From Discostella pseudostelligera (lineage: Eukaryota; Bacillariophyta; Thalassiosirophyceae; Thalassiosirales; Thalassiosiraceae): a stretch of DNA of 27,988 bases. Below the pieces are notes generated by a model that worked only from the letters and a program-made list of their open reading frames with translations, had not been told where the DNA came from and made no database searches. The stretch covers positions 1 to 27,988 of the forward strand of contig JALLBK010000331.1 in NCBI GenBank assembly GCA_036940085.1. Reading direction: 5' to 3'. Positions within the stretch are counted from its first letter, which is position 1; each line of letters begins with the position of its first letter. Position numbers and translations under genes: made by a program. Below, in pieces: positions 19,092-27,988 of the stretch.

Positions 19092-19905
19092 GGTGGTGGT
19101 TTACTGTATTAGGAAACGGTGACAAGGCTTTCTCAATCTCCAAAGATGTCCAACGACAATTGATCATTGCTGGTAAAATGATGGGTGGCAGTGCTACTTG
19201 ATTTGTGGACGACTTTGTTGCTGTTGCTCCTGTCGCTGTTGCTGGATCAAAATAGTCCTGCAGCTGTTCGTCGGCATGCAAATTATAATCATCTCCCACC
19301 GACTCTTTTGGATCCTCCTGCGTATGCTCCTGCTGCTGCTTCCATTTCACTCTGTCTTCTCGATACGATAGTGCCAAATTCATACATGACAATAATGACA
19401 GTAATAAATCTGGTGAATTGTCCGAAATATATCCAATGATTGTATCCTTGATGATGATTTGACTGGTATTAATTTTACCTCCAACCACAGACGGTAAAGA
19501 TGATGACAAAGTCGATGGTGACGATGACAACGATGCAGAAGCCACAGGCGTAGTAGTCGCTGAAGAAGCAGAAGCAACAGCAGCAGCAGCACACTGCTCA
19601 TGTTGTCGACCAATAACATTTGTTAGCCAGACTTCATGCTCATTGATGATTTTCGAGCATTGCCCATAGGTTAGATTGATCGAGGTCGCAGATGACGTTG
19701 ACGACGATGACGACTTCGATGATGATGCTGGTTGGTGAAATAAGACTCTTGAATCATTCAAATGACCAGCATGCTGTTTGCCATCGACACCACCATCAAA
19801 GTAGTTGTAGTAAGATGAGTCATCTCGACGACAATGAAGAAGGTGGATCTTTTGGGCCACCGACGCAGATGACGTGGAGGGCAGCATGCTTTGCCTTTCC
19901 CACAC
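17125..19905 (-). CDS. menE: Acyl-activating enzyme, probable o-succinylbenzoate-CoA ligase (MenE/AAE14 type)
   Basis: A single exon encodes 926 residues of the ANL (AMP-binding) superfamily. The expected reaction is o-succinylbenzoate + ATP + CoA to OSB-CoA, in phylloquinone/menaquinone synthesis. Motifs in order: an A3-type loop at about 410-425 (FTSGTTSTSGTAKGV, longer than usual); PWFHVGG at about 460; VVPAMLHAIF; LVLVGGQS; FPNARIVQTYACTEAGSSITF at about 620-640; VGYPPPHIQVE; GTRGPHVMSGYW; WMLTNDLGYID; GRADDVIRTGGES at about 760; LPRNASGKV at about 900. The CTEA-x-SS-[IL]-TF, PHI and RGPHxM signatures resemble plant AAE14, as I remember it, more than 4-coumarate or acetyl-CoA ligases. The protein is much longer than a typical MenE (about 450-560) because of Ser-, His- and Gln-rich inserts. 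It ends in Ser-Arg-Leu, a peroxisomal PTS1 form, and has no plastid presequence. Substrate remains inferred. It is divergent from the protoporphyrinogen oxidase gene. Confidence 0.75.
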
Positions 19906-20271
19906 CGCAACAAGCAGAATCTATTTTACATATCGCACCCAAGGTAAATCATCACAAAGTAGGAGATCAATGTCAATGTCGGCGGACCATTATCGTACCA
20001 TGGCCTGTTGATGATGGCCGTCATGGTCGTCGCCGAGCGATGTCTAGAGAGAGAGTTGAGTCGGTGTCCGTCGTCGACGGTGCCACGTCCGTCCGTCGAA
20101 GGGTGACCCACCTCTGTCTGTCGACGGTTACGATATTTTGGATTTGAGTTCAACATCGCGTCATCCGCACAAACACACACACTTGCAAAGATCCCCATGC
20201 CCATGACCATGGCGAAGACGACGCCGCGCACCTCATTCTCCGTCGTCGGCATCGTCTCCAACGCCGCCGCC
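19906..20271. promoter_or_regulatory. Divergent promoter region between the MenE-like and protoporphyrinogen oxidase genes
   Basis: About 290-366 bases, depending on the start of the + gene, separate two head-to-head genes that both serve plastid cofactor synthesis. Several CGTCGACG-like palindromic words (about 20060-20130) are the most visible shared motif. No TATA box is obvious. Co-regulation is inference from arrangement. Confidence 0.5.
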
Positions 20272-22260
20272 ATGACGCGTAGTTCAACGTCGACGCTACT
20301 GCTAGTGGCATACAGTCTGCTGCTACTGCTCATAATCAGCAGCAGTAGCACTCCTGCTTTGGCATTCTCTCCTCCGCATCATCTAACAACATCGAGGACT
20401 GCTACTCGAAGTTCATATCATGATATCCGCAACAGTAGCTACAACAACAACAACAACAACAGCCGACGAAGCGTCATCGCCTCCTCATCCTCCCGCCTCT
20501 TTTCTTCATCAGATACATCATTATCATCTGTTGACGACGATAACACCAACAAATCCAATTCCAACACTCTCTACGACTGTCTCGTAATCGGCGGTGGCAT
20601 CTCCGGCTCCACCCTCGCCCACAATCTCCACTATCATCATCCCAATCTAAACATTTTACTCACCGAAGCTCGTGACTATCTAGGTGGCAATGTCCAATCC
20701 ATCTCTGTCGCAGATAACGACGGTAATTTCATCTATGAACGTGGTCCCAACTCCTTCGCGACACAGCCATCCATCGTTCGCATCTCTCATGAATTAAACA
20801 TTGAGAAGGAATTAGTCTTTGCCAATGAATCATTGCCACCCTGGGTCAATTATAATGGAATGTTACATCCCTTACCCAAAGGAAAGGGTGGGAAAGGTCC
20901 CAAAGGACAATTGGAATTAGTCTTTGGTTCCAATGGGATATTGAAATTTGGGTTAGCCGGATCTTTGCTGAGCTGGCCTGGGAAGATTCGTGCTGGTATT
21001 GGTGCTTTCTTGGGACATGCCCCTCCTCCTTTAACGTCCTCTTCTTCCTCCTCTGCTTCGCCCGCATATGGGAGTGGTCCATTTGCTACTACTAGTCGTA
21101 CTATTGGTAGTAATAGTAGTAATGGAGGGAACAATAATGGAGAAGAGACTATCCAACAATGGGTCATTCGTATCCTCGGCGACGAGGTATTCTATCGCAT
21201 CATTGATCCATTCGTCAGTGGTGTATACGCCGGTGATCCTTCTACATTGAGCATGAAGGCGGCATTGCCCAAAATCGCACGAATTGAGGATATTTCCTAC
21301 AGTATCGAATGGAATAAATTCGGTGCACTATTCTATGGTGGATTAGCCCGACAAGTTGAGTTGACGAAGGAGCGGAAGGCGGATCCGCCCGATCCGAATT
21401 GGGTAGAGTTTGAGTATGGCAATCCGGGGAGTTATAAGTGTGGATTGAGCACGTTGCCATTGGCCATTCAGAAGGAGATGGGTGAGGAAAGAGTGAAGTT
21501 GTCATGGATATTGAAGGAGGTACAAAAGAATGAGGATGGGAATTATGTGGCAACCTTTGATACTCCGGGAGGTACTACAGAGACGGTTATGGCCAAGAGT
21601 ATTGTGACCACCATACCGACACATGCCATGGGGAGTATCCTTGAACCAGTGTTGCCTGGTTCGACGGAACTATTTACACGAGAACGATCGATTATTCAAC
21701 GCAAAGGTATCTACTACCCTCCGGTCGCAGCCGTAACACTAGCCTATCCAAAGTCAGCATTCAAGGATGTAGAACTTGCCAATGATTTTGGGAACTTGCG
21801 TGATCTGCCAGGATTTGGATCCCTCAATCCCCGAAGTGAGGGTATTCGCACCTTGGGGACATTGTGGAGTTCGAGTTTATTCCCCGGACGGTGTCCATCG
21901 AATTACAACATTTTGTTGAATTATATTGGTGGATCACGTGATCCGGCCATTGGTTTCATGAGTGAAACGGATATTATCAATGCCGTCGATGTCGATTTGC
22001 GTAAGGTACTATTGAACTCGGGTGCACCCCCGCCGAAAGTATTGGGCATCAAGGTATGGCCGACGGCGATTCCACAGTATGAATTAGGCCATTTGGAACT
22101 GATGAAGGAGTTGGAAGTTATGGAGAAAAAGAATGAGGGTGGTGGATTATGGGTGTGTGGCAATTATCGGAGTGGTGTAGCCTTTCCCGATTGTGTGACA
22201 TTTGGATATGAGCAGGCGAAGGTGGTTGCCGAATATTTGGATAGGAAAGAGAAGAAATGA
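20272..22260 (+). CDS. PPOX: Protoporphyrinogen oxidase, plastid-targeted
   Basis: A single exon encodes about 662 residues from the ATG at 20272 (687 from an upstream ATG at 20197). The enzyme oxidises protoporphyrinogen IX to protoporphyrin IX with FAD and oxygen, a step shared by heme and chlorophyll synthesis. Residues 1-30 are a signal peptide with a long Leu/Ile core, ending TPALA|FSPP. Phe at +1 is the diatom bipartite plastid-targeting motif. The start at 20272 gives the best signal peptide. The FAD-binding Rossmann motif (VIGGGISGSTLA) is at about 100-117, followed by ERGPNSFATQP, WVIRILGDEVFYRIIDPFVSGVYAGDP, KSIVTTIPTHA, and a C-terminal GNYRSGVAFPDCVTFGYEQA typical of the HemY/PPX1 family. 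A Ser/Gly/Asn-rich insert of about 40 residues lies near 255-295. No lesion is seen. Confidence 0.93.
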   Translation: MTRSSTSTLLLVAYSLLLLLIISSSSTPALAFSPPHHLTTSRTATRSSYHDIRNSSYNNNNNNSRRSVIASSSSRLFSSSDTSLSSVDDDNTNKSNSNTLYDCLVIGGGISGSTLAHNLHYHHPNLNILLTEARDYLGGNVQSISVADNDGNFIYERGPNSFATQPSIVRISHELNIEKELVFANESLPPWVNYNGMLHPLPKGKGGKGPKGQLELVFGSNGILKFGLAGSLLSWPGKIRAGIGAFLGHAPPPLTSSSSSSASPAYGSGPFATTSRTIGSNSSNGGNNNGEETIQQWVIRILGDEVFYRIIDPFVSGVYAGDPSTLSMKAALPKIARIEDISYSIEWNKFGALFYGGLARQVELTKERKADPPDPNWVEFEYGNPGSYKCGLSTLPLAIQKEMGEERVKLSWILKEVQKNEDGNYVATFDTPGGTTETVMAKSIVTTIPTHAMGSILEPVLPGSTELFTRERSIIQRKGIYYPPVAAVTLAYPKSAFKDVELANDFGNLRDLPGFGSLNPRSEGIRTLGTLWSSSLFPGRCPSNYNILLNYIGGSRDPAIGFMSETDIINAVDVDLRKVLLNSGAPPPKVLGIKVWPTAIPQYELGHLELMKELEVMEKKNEGGGLWVCGNYRSGVAFPDCVTFGYEQAKVVAEYLDRKEKK

Positions 22261-22439
22261 AACTCTGACGAATAAGCACTGCTCGTTGTCTGATAAGGTG
22301 TCCGCTCTTGGGAAAGAGGCAATGATTTGGGAAAGTATTGATTAAAGATTGATATCTTGCTATTATCCTAAAACATTAATTACATCAATCAACTACCACC
22401 ATCGTGCGCCTCGAATCACCATGCTACTCGGAGCGGCAA
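22261..22439. other. Short convergent intergenic region
   Basis: These 179 bases hold the 3' UTRs of the protoporphyrinogen oxidase gene (+) and the LRR gene (-). No gene is seen. Confidence 0.5.
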
Positions 22440-23345
22440 TCAATCCTTTAAAAGGAAGGACAGAACCTGTGGGATAATGAAAAGTAGCTTGCAATTTTCC
22501 AATGATGCAGTGATACAAGTCTGCATTTGTTCATAGGTGTCAAGCTCCAAATCGATAGAATCAACATGGACATCCAAATCTCGGGGGGCAATGGAAGGGA
22601 TGCGAGTCAGCAAGTCACGAATTCTCAACTTCCCTGTCGTCAATTCTATCATATCAAGGCGCTTTGGAAAGCTGCGTCGGGCCAACAATGAATACCTCTG
22701 AGGCAGCTGATAATGTGTCGCATCGTCAACCAACCATTTCCATAGGGACACCTCCAGCAGAAACTTTTCGGTTTCCTTACTGAATTTGATTGCATCCCAA
22801 CCAGCGCAGCAATAAAACGCATATTTGTCAATTGATTTGACGGTGGATGGGATGTTGATCCGCTTCAGCGATGTGCATTTCCAAAATGCCCAAGCATCGA
22901 TAAGCTCCAACCCTTCACATAGCTCAACAATCTTTAATTGGGTGCATCCCTGGAACGCTCGTCGACCAACCACTCTGACGGAGGATGGGATTGTGATGCG
23001 CTCCAGAGATGTGCAATGAGTAAATGCCGCATAATTAATGTGCTCAAATCCTTCACAGCGCTCGACAATCTTCAATTGGGTACAACCAAAGAATGCATAC
23101 CGACCAACCAATCTGACGGTGGATGGGATTGTGATCCGCTCGAGCGAAGTGCAGTTATCAAATGCCCAAGAATCAATGCGCTTTAACCCCTTACTCAGCT
23201 CGACAATACTCAGCTGCGAGCGCCCACGGAACGCACATGCACCAATCACTTTGACAGACGGATCGATTTTGACATGGGTTACATTCATTGGGATATCATA
23301 CTTTGACTGCCCTGTGTAAAGAAAGGCCTTCTGTTCGTTTGTCAT
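22440..23345 (-). CDS. BspA-type leucine-rich-repeat (LRR_5) protein
   Basis: The gene encodes 301 residues from the ATG at 23345 (MTNEQKAFLYTGQSKYD). It begins with a short head, VTHVKIDPSVKVIG. Successive about 23-residue units follow (GAFRGRSQLSIVELSKGLKRI, AFDNCTSLERITIPSTVRLVG and so on) to about residue 185. The tail is non-repeat and helical-looking, and ends in PQVLSFLLKD. The unit matches the Treponema/BspA-like LRR family, which is widely expanded in protists and usually mediates protein-protein or surface interactions. There is no signal peptide in the 301-residue form. The frame stays open to an ATG at 23483, which would add 46 residues, but the related sequences diverge there, so 23345 is preferred. 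It is an intact paralogue of the relic at 3980-5338 and of the truncated copy at 24335-24625. Its function is unknown. Confidence 0.82.
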   Translation of the reverse strand: MTNEQKAFLYTGQSKYDIPMNVTHVKIDPSVKVIGACAFRGRSQLSIVELSKGLKRIDSWAFDNCTSLERITIPSTVRLVGRYAFFGCTQLKIVERCEGFEHINYAAFTHCTSLERITIPSSVRVVGRRAFQGCTQLKIVELCEGLELIDAWAFWKCTSLKRINIPSTVKSIDKYAFYCCAGWDAIKFSKETEKFLLEVSLWKWLVDDATHYQLPQRYSLLARRSFPKRLDMIELTTGKLRIRDLLTRIPSIAPRDLDVHVDSIDLELDTYEQMQTCITASLENCKLLFIIPQVLSFLLKD

Positions 23346-23831
23346 AATGAATGATGTCTCCGATGCAATGATCAACTTGAGATGTCGGATCAACTGACAA
23401 ATAATGAAATTGTGTGGTGAGTTTGGGAAGAAGAGAGGGTGGTGGTGGAGGAGGTGAGAGGTGACCACTCCTTCATGCATCATGCATCGCGACTAGCTGT
23501 TCTACTCCTCTTCCCGCATCACATCATCGCGACTTGATTGCAACTGCCTATCGCCACATCCAGAATGAACTCGTTTGTTTCTTGAATCATCATGTGCTCC
23601 AGAGAGAAGAAAGAAAACAAGGGTTGGGATGAATTGAGAGAGAGAGAGAAAGGCACAGTGTCTGTTTCCCTTCTATGGCCGCCTTGTCGCGCTTGATAAT
23701 GATACTTATCTCTAGGGGTTCCATTCCAATGTTGTTTAATGAGACAATGTTTCATGTGCAAAGCGATCCCGAGAATGGATAGAGGAAGTGGAAAGATTTG
23801 GGCTCATCGTCATCGCGACTTGCGATCCTCT
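23346..23831. other. Upstream region of the intact LRR gene
   Basis: No other gene is seen. The part at about 23440-23640 (GTGACCACTCC, TTCCCGCATC, CCAGAATGAACTCGTTTGT, GAAAACAAGGG) is clearly similar to about 24470-24620, showing that the promoter/5' region was duplicated along with the start of the coding sequence. A GA-repeat (GAGAGAGAGAGA) lies near 23636-23650. Confidence 0.6.
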
Positions 23832-23999
23832 TCACCAACGCCTAAAGATGATTGTTGGATCATGATGTGTTGCTGCAAAAAGCAACCAACATCGTGAGGT
23901 ATAGAAATAATAGCATCGCGCCAAGCAAACCCAGTGTCTGCGTACCCGACCGCCCGCTTCCGTTTCGATGTTGTCCATCAAGATGATGTGTTGTAGGGG

Positions 24000-24338
24000 A
24001 TTATGCTGTATTGAGGGTATTATGGGATTGTTGTGTGTAGCATTTTCTTCGACGGACATACAAAGTCCGAAACCGAATCGGTGATGATGGAGAGGCCGCG
24101 GATGCAGATGAGGCGACAGCGGATGATGTAGCACTAGTGTTGTGATTAATATATTTCGCGAACAGCCCGGGAGTACGATAGCGCAAGATAATAATGATGA
24201 TGATGATGGTGTAGCTGCTGCTGCTGCTGGTTGGTAAAATAATATCCTAGAATCTCTGAAGTCATCACACCATATTATTGTTTGTCTAGTATTATCTCCA
24301 TGATGCTTGCCGCCGCCACCGTCTACCTCTGATGTCAC
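24000..24338 (-). pseudogene. Relic resembling the 5' end of the MenE-like gene
   Basis: On - the sequence reads EVDGGGGKHHG...FRDSRILFYQPAAAAA, then a Ser run, and in another frame FAKYINHN. The MenE-like gene near its start reads FDGGVDGKQHAGHLNDSRVLFHQPASSS, a Ser run, then YGQCSKIINEHE. DNA similarity is visible (GCTGGTTGGTRAAATAA on +). There is no ATG at the head, the frame breaks, and none of the catalytic motifs follow, so this is a 5' fragment only. Chance similarity of low-complexity sequence is the main alternative. Confidence 0.45.
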
Positions 24339-24625
24339 TGCCCTGTGTAGAGAAATGCCTCCTGTTCATGTTCCATGTTGTTGATGAAGATGATGATGTC
24401 TCCAATGCAATGATCTACTTGTGATGTCAGATGTCGGAGCAACACTGACAAATACTGGAATTGTGTGGTGACCACTCCTCCATGCATCACGACTGGCTTC
24501 TTCGCCTCCTTCCCGCATCGCATACTTGCAACTAGAGATACCAATCGCCAATCGCCCATCCAGAGTGAACTCGTTTGTGCTCGGAGAGGAGGAAGAAACA
24601 AGGGCGAGGTTGAATGGGTTGACAA
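24335..24625 (-). pseudogene. Truncated 5' copy of the LRR gene with its upstream region
   Basis: The minus-strand frame ends MEHEQEAFLYTGQ and stops, matching MTNEQKAFLYTGQ at the head of the intact LRR gene. No LRR units follow. The upstream part also matches (MHGGVVTTQ against MHEGVVTSH in conceptual translation, and long DNA similarity). At about 24338 the similarity switches abruptly to the MenE-like relic, marking a recombination junction. Confidence 0.75.
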
Positions 24626-25247
24626 TTGACTACCCCATCAATTTGCTGCCCAGTAGGGCATTAAATATGTTTGGGCAAGAGTTTGCGCCAAAATCAAGAA
24701 GTGGCACCGTCAGAAAATGATGTCAGACGTATTCCACGTGGCACCTTCAGGTTGCAGGGTCATCGCGCCCTTACTTTTTTTTGCTGTCACTTCCGCCGAA
24801 TATTCGGCAGTCTTCGGTCATTCTTTCTGCAGAATCTGCCAGGTTAGCGGCGCGCGGCGTTCGGGCTCGGATTTGCATGAACCATCTGAGACGCAGGCAA
24901 CTCTGCGACATAGGAGTAAGCAGGGTCCAGTCCCCCGTGCCCTGTGGACACAACTGTCGGAGATCTCCTATGAACTCTATCGAATTCCTCTCTAGAGATC
25001 GAAAGGGTGATGAATGTCTTAGAATGTAACGCTTGAAGGTCCATTATTTCTTCCATCCTTCCAACAATTTCCAATTTCAACTTCCAGCATCCAACAAACC
25101 ATGACCAGATCATAGTGGCCACCCTTTAGTACAATCTACATGGTGGTCAACCAAGCAGACGGGGTTTCAACCAGCACCGCCCCCGACACCACCTGAATGT
25201 GCCAACCACTGACCAAATCAATCAATTCAATCAATTATCATTGATCA
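24626..25247. other. Intergenic: upstream region of the DUF285 gene
   Basis: No gene can be supported; a 92-codon + frame at 24717 has no recognisable product. The region contains a 14-base perfect palindrome GCCGAATATTCGGC at 24795-24808, a CCACGTGG G-box-type core near 24734, and a cluster of CAATCAAT/TCAATCAATT words at about 25217-25245 just before the gene. Confidence 0.45.
24795..24808. repeat. Perfect 14-base palindrome
   Basis: GCCGAATATTCGGC is self-complementary over its full length. It is a possible binding site for a dimeric protein, but it is far (about 440 bases) from the next start and its role is unknown. Confidence 0.7.
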
Positions 25248-27988
25248 TTGGAATCAAAAAAGTCCGAAGCCATGATGGTAAAGAAGTTGTTCTTACGCAA
25301 CCAGGCCCTCCTCGAGATGCCAGCTGCCATCCGTCGCGCCCTCCGCCTCCTCGTCCTTGTCCTTCTTGGCCTTGGCCCCCCCACCCATCCTCACGACGGC
25401 AATGCTGCTGCTGGACAAGGAGGCGCGTCCTTCCTCCTCCTTCCGACCGCCGCAGCTGCCACTGTTGCCGATGCAAAAGAAATTCCCATGATCGTCACCA
25501 CCAACGACGCCATGGACGAGGAGGATGGTGCACTCGTCTTTTCTGAAGCCACATCCTCGGTGGCGAACAATGTTGTTGGAAGAGTGAAGGCACCTCCCAC
25601 CTTGACGACGATGATGACTACTGCAATGACAGCGATGACGAGACTCGGGGGGCGTAGGAAGGGAGGACGTGCTGCTGGTGCTGGCGGGGATCCCTTACTA
25701 CGCAATCTCAAAGGAGGCGGAACTCCTCACAGCGATGATGCTGGTCTTAGCGGGCGATCCAAGGTCGAGGAGGTGAGCACAGATCATGATCGTCATGAGG
25801 GAGGCAATTGTTCATTATTTTCATAGTATTTATGATTACTGACGATTATTGTTATCATTAAACCACCATCCTCCTCTTCACTACTCCTTCTCTTGTCCTG
25901 TTCATGCGGCTTTCGACGACGACGACGACCATGATGATGACTTCTAAATCTCTTCCTGCTCTTCTCTCCTTGATCAACACGAATATATTGTCACCTCCAC
26001 TCTCCCCTGTTTCCTGCGCCAAAGAATCATGACCTCCTATTCACATCCAAAAAGTTGGGTCACGAGAAGGAGGAGGCAGTCGCGATTGAATTCCAGGTGG
26101 ATGCTCGTGCTATCGCAACCACTGCGAGCGGTGCAAGGAAGCTGGACATCACTACTGCGCAAACCAACCCATGTTTTACCAACAAAACAGCTCTCCAAAG
26201 TGCTGTCGATTCGTACATCAGCCAAGGTTGTTCAACCAATTCTTCATGTGCCATCGGTTCATCTTGGGGGTGGCCGATTGGCAGTTGGTGCACGTCCCTT
26301 ATCACTGACATGTCCAATCTATTTTCAGGAAAATCTGCGTTCAATGATGACCTTTCAGGATGGAATGTGGGCTCGGTAACAGACATGACCTTCATGTTTT
26401 ATGTTGCCTATGCATTCAACCAAAACATTTCAGGATGGAATGTTGGCTCCGTAACCAACATGAACAGAATGTTTTCCAACGCATTCAAGTTCAACCAAGA
26501 CATTTCAGGATGGAATGTGGGCTCGGTAACTGACATGGCTTACATGTTTAACTCTGCTACCGAATTCAACCAAGACATTTCAGGATGGAATGTGGGCTCG
26601 GTAAAGGACATGGCTTACATGTTCAGTGGTGCAACTACATTTAACCAAAATATTTCAGAATGGAATGTGAGCTCCGTAAAGAACATGAGCTACTTGTTTC
26701 AAGGGGCATCCGCATTCAATCGAGACATTTCAGGATGGAATGTGGGCTCCGTAACCAATATGAACGCCATGTTCCTTTCTGCATCCAGGTTCAACCAAGA
26801 CATTTCAGGATGGAATGTGGGCTCGGTAACAAACATGCAAGAAATGTTCAGGGGAGCATCTGTATTCAACCAAGACATTTCAAAATGGAATGTGGGCTTG
26901 GTAACCAACATGAACACCATGTTCGGTTCTGCATCCAGGTTCAACCAAAATATTGGAGGATGGAATGTGATCTCAGTAACGGACATGGCGAGTATGTTTT
27001 ATTTTGCATCTAGGTTCAACCAAGACATTTCACGATGGAATGTGGGGAAAGTAACAAACATGAATGCCATGTTCTATGCAGCAACCGACTTTAACCAAAA
27101 TATTGGAGAGTGGAATGTTGGGTTTGTTAAAAACATGGCATCCATGTTCGCTGAGGTATCTGCATTCAACCAAAACATTTCAGGATGGGATGTGAGCGCT
27201 GTAACAACAATGCAGTACATGTTCTCTGGGGCATCTGCATTCAACCAAGACATTTCAGGATGGGATGTGAGCTCAGTGCGAACCATGTATGCCATGTTCT
27301 CTAGGGCTTCTTCATTCAACCAAGACATTTCAAGTTGGGATGTGAGCTCGGTAACAGACATGGGTTACATGTTCTCTGGGGCATCTGCATTCAACCAAAC
27401 TATTTCAGGATGGGATGTGAGCGCTGTCACTAGAATGCGCTTCATGTTTGATAGAGCAACCAATTTCAACCAAGACATTTCAGGATGGAATGTAGGCTCG
27501 GTAGATGACATGTACTACATGTTTCATGGAGCAACCGCATTCAACCAAAATATTTCGAGATGGAATGTGGGCTCGGTGTTTTATATGGATGCCATGTTTT
27601 ATGGAGCATCCACATTCAACCAAAACATGTGCCCATGGAAGGAAATTATCCCATACATATCAAATACTGCTATCTTCTTTGGTTCAGGATGCACCTATAA
27701 GACCACACCAACCTTGTCAAGTACGTCCTCTTACTGCGCTGCTGCTACATGTTCACCACCCACGGCTAGTCCCACCCCAAAACCAACAACTGCCGTGCCG
27801 TCGACCAATAATCCAACGACCACCAAACAACCGTCGACCACCGAGCCATCAACAGCCAACCCGTTGACCCCCAATCCAACAACAACAGCCAAACCGTTGA
27901 CCCCCAATCCAATAACTTCCAAACCGTCAACCGCCAACCCATGTTTTACCAACAAAACAGCTCTCCAAAGTGCTGTCGATTCGTACAT
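25248..27988 (+). CDS. DUF285 (BspA-type) tandem-repeat surface protein, partial at the right edge
   Basis: Exon 1 is 25248-25772 and exon 2 is 26025-27988+, continuing past the window. The 252-base intron is phase 0. Exon 1 encodes a basic start, a hydrophobic segment (RALRLLVLVLLGLG) that could be a signal peptide or anchor, then Ala- and Gly-rich sequence. ATGs at 25272 and 25317 are alternative starts. Exon 2 encodes a cap (NPCFTNKTALQSAVDSY, WGWPIGSWCTSLITDMSNLF), then 17 units of exactly 25 residues, consensus FNQDISGW[ND]VGSVTNMxxMFxxAxx. The first unit has its Trp codon at 26361 and the last at 27561. A divergent CPWKEI unit, a Cys pair and a Thr/Pro/Asn-rich stalk (PTTTKQPSTTEP type) follow. 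DUF285 repeats are known from bacterial surface proteins and expanded protist families. Extracellular display is inferred. The last codons restart the NPCFTNKTALQSAVDSY cap, so a second module follows outside the window. Confidence 0.85.
25773..26024 (+). other. Spliceosomal intron in the DUF285 gene
   Basis: The 252-base intron begins GTGAGC and ends GCCAAAG, and is phase 0. It joins RSKVEE to NHDLLFTSKK and the in-frame DUF285 region. The exact acceptor is less certain than in the other genes, because further AG sites follow shortly (for example just before TTGGGTCACG) and also lead into the same frame. Confidence 0.65.
26164..26218 (+). repeat. 55-base exact repeat, copy 1
   Basis: This stretch is identical to 27934-27988, the last 55 bases of the window. 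It encodes the cap NPCFTNKTALQSAVDSY. The match runs to the window edge, so the true repeat is longer. Confidence 0.97.
26361..27638 (+). repeat. Tandem array with an exact 75-base period
   Basis: TGG of each W[ND]V unit falls at 26361 and then every 75 bases to 27561 (17 units), with a divergent unit at 27636. No indel breaks the period. The array is coding (DUF285), not CRISPR: there are no unique spacers. Confidence 0.97.
27934..27988 (+). repeat. 55-base exact repeat, copy 2, cut by the right edge
   Basis: This is identical to 26164-26218 and is in the same reading frame as the DUF285 protein. It follows a Thr/Pro-rich stalk, which suggests tandem duplication of the whole cap-plus-repeat module. 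Confidence 0.97.

Noticed and set aside
24717..24995. Overlapping short frames of about 80-92 codons on both strands
   Set aside because: No recognisable product, no repeat of neighbouring genes, and several frames open equally in GC-rich sequence.
26361..27638. Regular 75-base repeats considered as a CRISPR array or satellite
   Set aside because: The units have no unique spacers, keep one open frame throughout and encode the known DUF285 consensus in a spliced eukaryotic gene.
26361..27988. Bacterial contamination or recent transfer for the BspA/DUF285 genes
   Set aside because: A GT-AG intron precedes the repeat exon, flanking sequence is continuous with eukaryotic genes, and such families are common in protists. 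An ancient transfer cannot be judged from here.

Overview
The window looks like nuclear DNA of a diatom (or a close stramenopile relative). Four things point that way. Genes are split by short GT-AG spliceosomal introns. A plastid enzyme carries a signal peptide followed by an Ala-Phe ('ASAFAP'-type) cleavage motif. Helicase-associated (HA) repeat proteins and BspA-type repeat proteins are abundant. Two secreted proteins have the layout of biosilica-associated proteins: signal peptide, R-x-L site, Ser- and Lys-rich tail. A short tract of TTAGGG telomere repeat is also present inside the window. I cannot name the species.

Layout, left to right. (1) 384-9348: two tandem paralogues of a large HA-repeat protein, both on +. 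Each has a low-complexity N-terminus and a short intron at the same codon in the last repeat. Between them lies a broken BspA-type leucine-rich-repeat gene on -, which is interrupted by telomere repeat. (2) 9837-16796: a divergent pair of secreted Met-Ser-repeat proteins. The left one (-, four exons) carries a fasciclin (FAS1) domain and the right one (+, no intron) does not. They share a Cys module with invariant spacing, two copies in each. About 2.9 kb without a convincing gene separates their starts. (3) 17125-22260: two divergent metabolic genes. On - is an acyl-activating enzyme of the MenE/AAE14 type (o-succinylbenzoate-CoA ligase, vitamin K1/menaquinone branch). On + is plastid protoporphyrinogen oxidase (heme/chlorophyll pathway). 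(4) 22440-24625: an intact BspA-type LRR gene on -, followed by a truncated copy of its 5' end fused to a relic resembling the 5' end of the MenE-like gene. (5) 25248 to the right edge: a secreted or membrane-anchored protein with 17 tandem 25-residue DUF285 (bacterial-surface-protein type) repeats. It runs off the window just as its N-terminal cap sequence begins a second copy.

The genes do not form one pathway. The two enzymes share a short bidirectional promoter and both serve the photosynthetic apparatus. The two Met-Ser/Cys-module proteins are the best candidate for an undescribed system, probably secreted and possibly silica-associated. The rest is a duplicating, decaying repeat-protein landscape with visible recombination scars. 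All function calls come from motif recognition by eye; no database search was possible.
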